This document shows, one piece after another, positions 57,876 through 64,000 of a DNA stretch of 64,000 bases. Source of the stretch: Polytrichum commune (Eukaryota > Streptophyta > Polytrichopsida > Polytrichales > Polytrichaceae). Location of the stretch: assembly GCA_950295325.1 (NCBI GenBank), contig OX485806.1:27964001-28028000 (forward strand), given 5' to 3'. The translations under genes were made by a program, and so were the position numbers. Every line of letters starts with the position of its first letter. The stretch's first letter is position 1. The notes beneath the pieces are model-generated. The model did not search any database and was not told the DNA's origin. It was given only the letters and a program-made list of their open reading frames with translations.

Positions 57876-60800
57876 TTATGGGAAGCGAGGTTTTGGAATT
57901 GCTTGAACCGGAGTCGCCATGGAGACAACCAAACTTGATTTGGATTCTGTCATGTCAAAGTTGTCGAGACCATCAGGATGTGACCAATCAAATGCTTGAA
58001 CAAGTCTAGCAGTCAACATGTGAACTGTGGCTAGAGCCATTGACCAAGCCGGACATTGGCGTCGGCCTGTTCCAAATGGCATCAACTGGTAATGTTGACC
58101 ATTGGCTTCCAATTTTGCAAGCGGTGATCCTTCTGTGAAGCGCTCGGGGTTGAATTTCAACGGATCCTCCCAAATGCGAGGGTCACGGCCCATTCCCCAC
58201 ACATTGACAAACATGCGCGTGTTTGCTGGGATTTCATATCCCGCAATTTTGCAAGCTGCTTCAGATTCATGAGGAACCAGGAGGGGCGCAGGAGGATGTA
58301 GGCGAAACGTTTCCTTGACCACGGCTTGCAAGTAGTGTAATTTTGGAATATCATTTTCTGTAACTTTGAGGTGTGTGCCTACCACGGTGTCAATTTCGTA
58401 TTGGAGTTTCTGCATAAGATTTGGGTGTTTGATGAGGTTGGCCATAGTCCATTCGATTGCTGAGACAGAGGATTCTGTCCCACCAGCAAATGCTTCCTGC
58501 ATAATGAAGTGAAATATTGGTGTCAAGATTGTTTTACATTCATTCTTTTACATACATTATTGGATTTCTTTCCTTTCTTCTAAGCTTTAAACTAACATGA
58601 CAAGTATAGTCTTGGGTGTAAGTAAGGTCTTCCTTACACTAGCTCGAGTTGAGAGCTTGAACTTGCAGTTGACAAGCTTTCATCCAATGCTCAAATTATG
58701 AGAATTAGACCAACCCTGAAACTTTTAATAGTTTGAACAAAAGCTGCCATGCTCAAAGAGGTATCCACCCGGGGGATGGTAAGCACTAACAAAGAAGCAT
58801 ACATGACTAGCCAAAAATTGTTTGATAGTCCATTGCCTTAGGGCCCAAAAAAATGAGAACTCAAATCTTTGAGTGACCTCCATGACTTGGAAACCTTATA
58901 CAATGTTTAAGGCTTTCCTTCATCCAAGTGGAGAGCCTTGCTAACTCTATCCACGCAAAGATTTCAAGCGTATCATTCAACTTTGTCTCCATGATCAAAG
59001 TGGTTATGTCCCATAAACAACGTGAGTAGATGCATGTTTTCATGCTACCACAACTCATTATCGACTCTTTTTCCGGTGACTATGTAGTCCATAAATTTAC
59101 CTTTAATCTTGAGATGGCATGCCAATTATGGACTAGATATTGAACAAGAGGAGAGTGGATGATGAGCTGTAGGTGCCACGAGTCATCCACCTACTCAAGT
59201 TGGTTATCAATCATAATCGAACAACTCATGAACAAAATGTGAGAATCATGGATGACATCATGCCTTCATGGATGCAAACCTGTGACGAATCCTGACAAGC
59301 CTTGTGCTTTTGGATTACTGATCAGTTATGAAACTTACCCAAATGATACCTCTGATATTTGCCTCCGTGATGGGCACTTCCCCCTTCTCTTGCTTCGTTA
59401 GAAGGGCATCTGTCATGTCCACATCCACATGTGAATCTCCATCTTCTTTCCTCTTCACCCGCCGTTCCCTTAAAATCTTTGTCAGAAAATTGTCAAACCG
59501 AGGTTTCAAAGCCATGGCACGTTTTTGGAAGCCACCAATGTCAGCCCACTTCAGGAAGGGAAGACAATCTCCTGGCAGAATGCTTCCGAGCAAGGAAAGT
59601 AGTTCAGACGTCACAAATATGAACTCTTTCGCATCTTCTGTCTCCTGGTCTTCATCCAGAGGGTAAAATCGTTTGCTCAGGATGATTTGTGAAATAAAGT
59701 TTGTGGTGAGCATCCAGAGTCTTGGGTTAAGTTCCAGAGGAGTATTTGGACACGATTTCACATGACGCAGAATTGATTTTGACAAGCTATCAGCTTCCTG
59801 CGCCCGGATGCGTTGCACATTTTGAATACTCCTCGGGGACATGATTTCCATCACGAATATCTTCCGTAGGTTCCGCCATGACGCATTTGCAGATTGAAAT
59901 CCAATAGCTGACAAGTGCCACCGCAGATTTAAATGTCAACCCACAAGATTGATCCTTGAAAATGCATATTAGACACAAGACTTAATTTTATAGTTGTGTA
60001 TAACCACACTAGTAGAGGAAGGGTTCTTTTCGACATAATATGGTTCATTTGGCATACCTCTCGTTAAGGACTTGTCAGAAATAAAACGGTGTGCATGAAG
60101 TTCGTTCTGACAATCATTTGACACAAAATCTGATCTTTTGCATGGGCTTTGGGTGACACATGCCAATTGGGTTGGATCCAAAACATTTACTCTTCCCACT
60201 AGTGCCATATCATATCATGTCCAAAATTTGACCTTCAATGTCTGGTTGTGACAACCGTGACTTATGCAAATTTCAGTATTGTAACAATGAGTTGTAGCTC
60301 TTCGTGCTTTGATCTTGGACAACTTTTCATACAAAGACTAAGAAGTGTTTAAGAATATTGTGAAGCCTACAACATGTTTGTGGTAAGATCAAACTTTCTT
60401 TGTTGATGAGTCAATTCTTGACTCTGTATGAGGAGACACATTACCACCTGCAGTTCATGACCATGTCATGGACTCACCACTACCACCTCTAATAATAGAC
60501 TCCTCCACAAACGGAATTGAGTAGGTTATGCAACTACTACACCAACTTATGACAGCCTATGACAAGGCTCCTCACACCCATTACCTATACGCACCTTGGT
60601 TTGTGACCACGAGGAGCTCGTTGATAATAAAGTGTGGTCGATTGGAGAACACAACGTCATGGTTTTTGAACACTTCTTTTGCCAATTCAGGGGATGAAAT
60701 GACAATCGTTCCTCTCAACCCAAGCCTGAGGTAGATGATGGGCCCATATATTGTAGAAAGATCATTTATTGATTTGTGTGGAGGTAAGCCAAGCAAATGG

Positions 60801-61540
60801 AGGTGACCGATTATGGGCCATCCTGGAGGGCTTGGTGGTAGATTCCTAGTACAAAACAAACACAAAAAAATTCAGATTTTAGATTATCAAAGCAATACTA
60901 GAATTACCTAGACTAAATAGAGCATGTTGAGTTGAGATGGCGAAGTGTACTTTCATACAAGTTTTAAGTTCCAAACTACTACTACTTGGCATTCTGAGCT
61001 CTATGATACGGTTTCGAATAAGGTGGGCGAACCTAAATCCAACATCTTAGTAATCCAAACACATGTATGTGAGTACTATGTGGTTAGGTGTGGATGTGAA
61101 TACAAACACCAAGAAGACATGTGTTTATATGAGATTGGACTTGTATGAAAATACACTTCTCCATCTCAACTCAACAAAATCTATCTATTGACATGAGCTC
61201 CAAAAATTATGAGGCAGATGGCTCCAAGAGCACGATTTGGATTTGCTAATCATCTCTCAGTAATCGCGTGTTTCGTATTTTATGGGGAGTGGGTGCATAG
61301 AGAAAAGTATCTAAACAACACACGTCTACCTTAACGTCTACCTTACCTGCTGCAAACCCATCTGCACAGGAAAATTAAGGGTAGAACGACGAGCACCAAT
61401 AATGCGATCGCCAGCTTCGTGTTGCAACTCAGATCGCCGCCTGTCTTGTCACATATTAATTCTGCACCTCGCAACCCACTCATCATCCAAGTCGAAAAAG
61501 TGGACCCGGTGCTGCTGGAGTTATTAGACGCCATCGCCAA
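57876..61540 (-). CDS. Cytochrome P450, A-type (copy C, intact)
   Basis: Four exons at 61347-61540, 60595-60845, 59339-59907 and 57876-58496, with the same lengths (194, 251, 569, 621 bp) and splice phases as copy B, encoding 544 aa. Anchor at about residues 42-60, hinge PPSPPGWP, I-helix FAGGTES (the more usual Ala-Gly-Gly form; copy B has Gly-Gly-Gly), KETFRLHP, FNPERF and heme loop FGTGRRQCPAWS with Cys about 486. No stop or frameshift. Differences from copy B are scattered and mostly conservative (for example GMGRDPRIW against GMGLDPRIW). ER monooxygenase of unknown substrate. The 3' flank matches copy B for more than 1 kb. Confidence 0.92.
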
Positions 61541-63120
61541 TCGACGTAATGACCCCGGAGTCTCTCAGTATTCGGTAATATCTGTTTACACAGCAATCGA
61601 CGCACTGGGCGAGAGGCAATATACAATGCATCAGACAACAGATCAATATTATTATTTGTCCAAGACTGCATGTGAAGTGGTGGAAATCTCATTCCAACGT
61701 TTCAACTAACTTGTGAGGGCAGTGGTTTATGTGAACAGACTCAAGTTCACAGCCACTTTTTCTGTGAGTGTTGACCGAGGAAAGAAATGTTGATGACAGT
61801 TGAAGTTCATTCTAGCTACCTGGCTTCATCTCAGAAGTCCATCATGATGCTTTTGGGTTAGAGTGTCAACTTGAACACCAGATCACATCAACCAATCCTG
61901 CTACAAAGTACGGTTGTTCCACAAACTACTCATGCGAGCTCTGACTTTGAGTTCTTTATGCATTCTTTCTCGGTGACATAGATAATAATTCGGGTAATTT
62001 GTGGAGACTTGATGTATGTATACTAACATTTTTGTGTCGTTTGTATATAGGTAAATGTGAGGCTTACCCTTTTGTAAATCTTGCATTCGAGCAAGTACAT
62101 AATGATGCAATTGCTACACGTGTTTAGCAAATATCTTAGTTCTCTTGCTTATAAGAAATCTTCTTCAAGGATGTGAAAATTATGTATCTAGGGTTTCTGA
62201 CTTGGCTTAAGATCCCACGCACCCCAAATTGTTGTTGGGAAGGAAGCATGTTTACACTTGAGATTGTTGGACATTTGCTCAAAAACTTCGAATGAACGTG
62301 ACTTGAAAATTGCCTTTGCATGAAGGATGCTTTGCCACTAATATTGAAAAAGCTTTACATCTAAAAAGTTATGAATTGTCATGGCAAGACAAAAGTCTTT
62401 TTCTTTCCCTTTCCAGCTTCTCATTAGCGTCCATAGTACACTTGAGCTTTCAACTTAGGAGCTTTAAGTTTGAACGTACCATTATTTATATATGGTACCA
62501 TATTTACATGTGGTACGATTACGACAAGCTCTTGAACATTTTTGACAACTGTAAGAATGTTAAATGCTTGAGGTCCCGTTTCATGGTCCCAAAGGCAATG
62601 GGTTGTCAAGAATTCTTTAAGTCATCATCATAAATTCTTTGCTTTTACATTTCCTCAAACTACTAAAGGCTTGAAGACCCAAGAGGGCTTGAAGATCGGT
62701 ACCCCAACTATCAATAAATTTAGGTGTCAAACTCCCAAAAGTTGCACCTCCGAGTTTAGTGAAAAGGGGGGTGGGGAGCCTTAAGACTGAATCTTGTTTT
62801 TGAAAAAGAAAATTTAATGTTATAAATTCTACTAGAGATAGAAGGCCAAATGCATTAAGAAACAAGAAATATGCGCCCACCACAAGGGGAAGCAAGGCCC
62901 TCAGACGCGAAACACCGCCATGTAAAGAGTAGCACCACCATTACCCCACCACAAACAAACCCCGGCCCTAACAAACCAAGAACAACCCCCACCCCACGTG
63001 CCATTAAGATCTCGAGTTGTAGAAGCCAAGATCGTACCACGATTCATGGAGATGAATCACAGCTTCCCATATTTGGGAAGGATTCTTCATTAGCCGTGTC
63101 ATTAGTTCGAAGGCTTTAAG
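61541..63120. other. 5' flank of P450 copy C
   Basis: Upstream region shared with copies A and B; should contain the promoter. No coding exon recognised. Confidence 0.4.
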
Positions 63121-64000
63121 GGCCAAGTTCCATGTACCGGTCCCGGTCCGTTTTTTTTTAAATAAATGGGTGGGCCGGGGAAAAGAGGGTGGTGCCATGT
63201 GCCCATCCCTCTCACCCAAGGACCGGATCCCCCCATGGATGGGTGTCCCACATTCTGTGTTGTGCAAGAACAGTGCCAAAGGACCGGCGGTCCTAACGGT
63301 AACAAGAAGGACATGTGCCGGTTAGAAAGCTATGGTCACCGGATCGGCCGGTCACCTAAGGTACACCCTTGGGTACTAAAGGCCACTTTGTTCTTCAAAA
63401 CCTTTCTTTTGAGGAGGACTCTTAGGGTTCATTGTGGTACAGTGGTACTCTTTTGTGAAGGGCAAGGTACACATCTAACATTTGAATAAGATTTTGCATG
63501 TATGATGTAATATTAGTTCTTATTGTTACACTCTTGAGTTTATTAGTATGCATGAATAATCTCTTAGTTACTATTCAAATATGTGAATAATTTGTGATTA
63601 CTTGAATGAAAGTTTTTTTTTAGGATTTGGGTTTTGAATTTATGGAACATTCATCAATATCCATTGTTTTAAAACTTGTAAACATCACATACATTCAAAT
63701 TGATTGATCATTTTCATTTTGTTTACATATATTTAGTGATTTACTATCATCATGGCACAAGTATGGATTGCTAACGAGGTAATTCCAAATTCTCAAGGTT
63801 TCAATGATGTGAACACGGCATTTAGAGCTCCATAAGGTTTGGAGGCGGGCCGCACATACTCAAGAGGCAAATGGAGTTTAAGTGAGTCTTTGATATTGGT
63901 TGCTTGTAAACGAATTGATTTTTTTTTGTACACGAATACAAATAATCGGCGTACTTTAATACCTATGGCAAGCGAAAGATGGGCAAAACTTGAGGAGAAT
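63121..64000. other. Sequence interrupting unit C, runs off the window
   Basis: Starts abruptly at 63,121 where homology to unit B stops. The first 350 bp are GC-rich with several CCGG-containing words (ACCGGTCCCGGTCCG, GGACCGGCGGTCC, CACCGGATCGGCCGGTCACC), then AT-rich. It could be the end of a transposable element or the natural end of the duplication. No ORF recognised; the frame at 63,166-63,489 has no domain. Confidence 0.35.

Larger units (their letters stand above)
56510..63120. repeat. Segmental duplication unit C
   Basis: Homologous to unit B from about 56,510 to 63,120. At 63,120 the shared ...GAAGGCTTTAAG is followed by unrelated sequence, while B continues with GATGGATTCGCTCC. 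It carries its own hAT-like insertion at 56,564-56,975. Confidence 0.9.

Noticed and set aside
62871-63489. Short frames on both strands near the right end
   Set aside because: No domain, inconsistent frames, and they cross the break in unit C homology.

Overview
Nuclear DNA of a land plant. This is supported by multi-exon genes with GT-AG introns, A-type (CYP71-clan-like) cytochrome P450s with an ER anchor and a PPxPP hinge, CCCTAAA telomere-type motifs, a tRNA-derived SINE-like element and many MITE-like insertions. A bryophyte or other non-seed plant is my guess, based on the odd DUF7869-like and methyltransferase-like genes; it is inference only. Layout: three related ~7 kb units, all with a P450 gene on the minus strand, sit at 1-7.9 kb (copy A), 27.9-35.1 kb (copy B) and 56.5-63.1 kb (copy C). 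Copies B and C reconstruct as intact four-exon genes of 544 codons. Copy A is broken by a 642-bp MITE in exon 3 and runs off the left edge. Comparing the units gives exact empty sites for three MITE insertions. Between A and B (8-27.9 kb) lie a frameshifted DUF7869-type gene (minus strand, 9.26-12.32 kb), a palindrome-bearing minisatellite (12.5-13.7 kb), a diverged duplication with telomere-like motifs, a MITE with TTA duplication, and a large plus-strand gene (17.9-24.0 kb, perhaps to 24.9 kb). That gene has only phase-0 introns and encodes, in order, a ParB-like motif, a degenerate DNA methyltransferase-like core, an acidic/coiled-coil region and an FCP1/NIF-type HAD phosphatase-like domain. 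Every array of the palindrome TTTGGGTCG-N2-CGACCCAAA that I found lies upstream of this gene, in its introns, or in frame in its coding sequence. Between B and C (35.1-56.5 kb) lie AT-rich DNA, the SINE-like element, a possible LTR fragment, a 10-unit minisatellite, a decayed second methyltransferase-like gene (minus strand, 40.1-45.7 kb) whose intron carries a different 26-bp palindrome in a four-unit tandem array, a decayed MULE-like transposase gene with a SWIM finger (plus strand, 46.0-49.7 kb), and a second, 5'-truncated copy of it (52.8-54.6 kb) split by another MITE. The P450s are the ordinary genes here. The rest looks like mobile or mobile-derived DNA in which two palindrome-decorated methyltransferase-like genes stand out as the least familiar feature.
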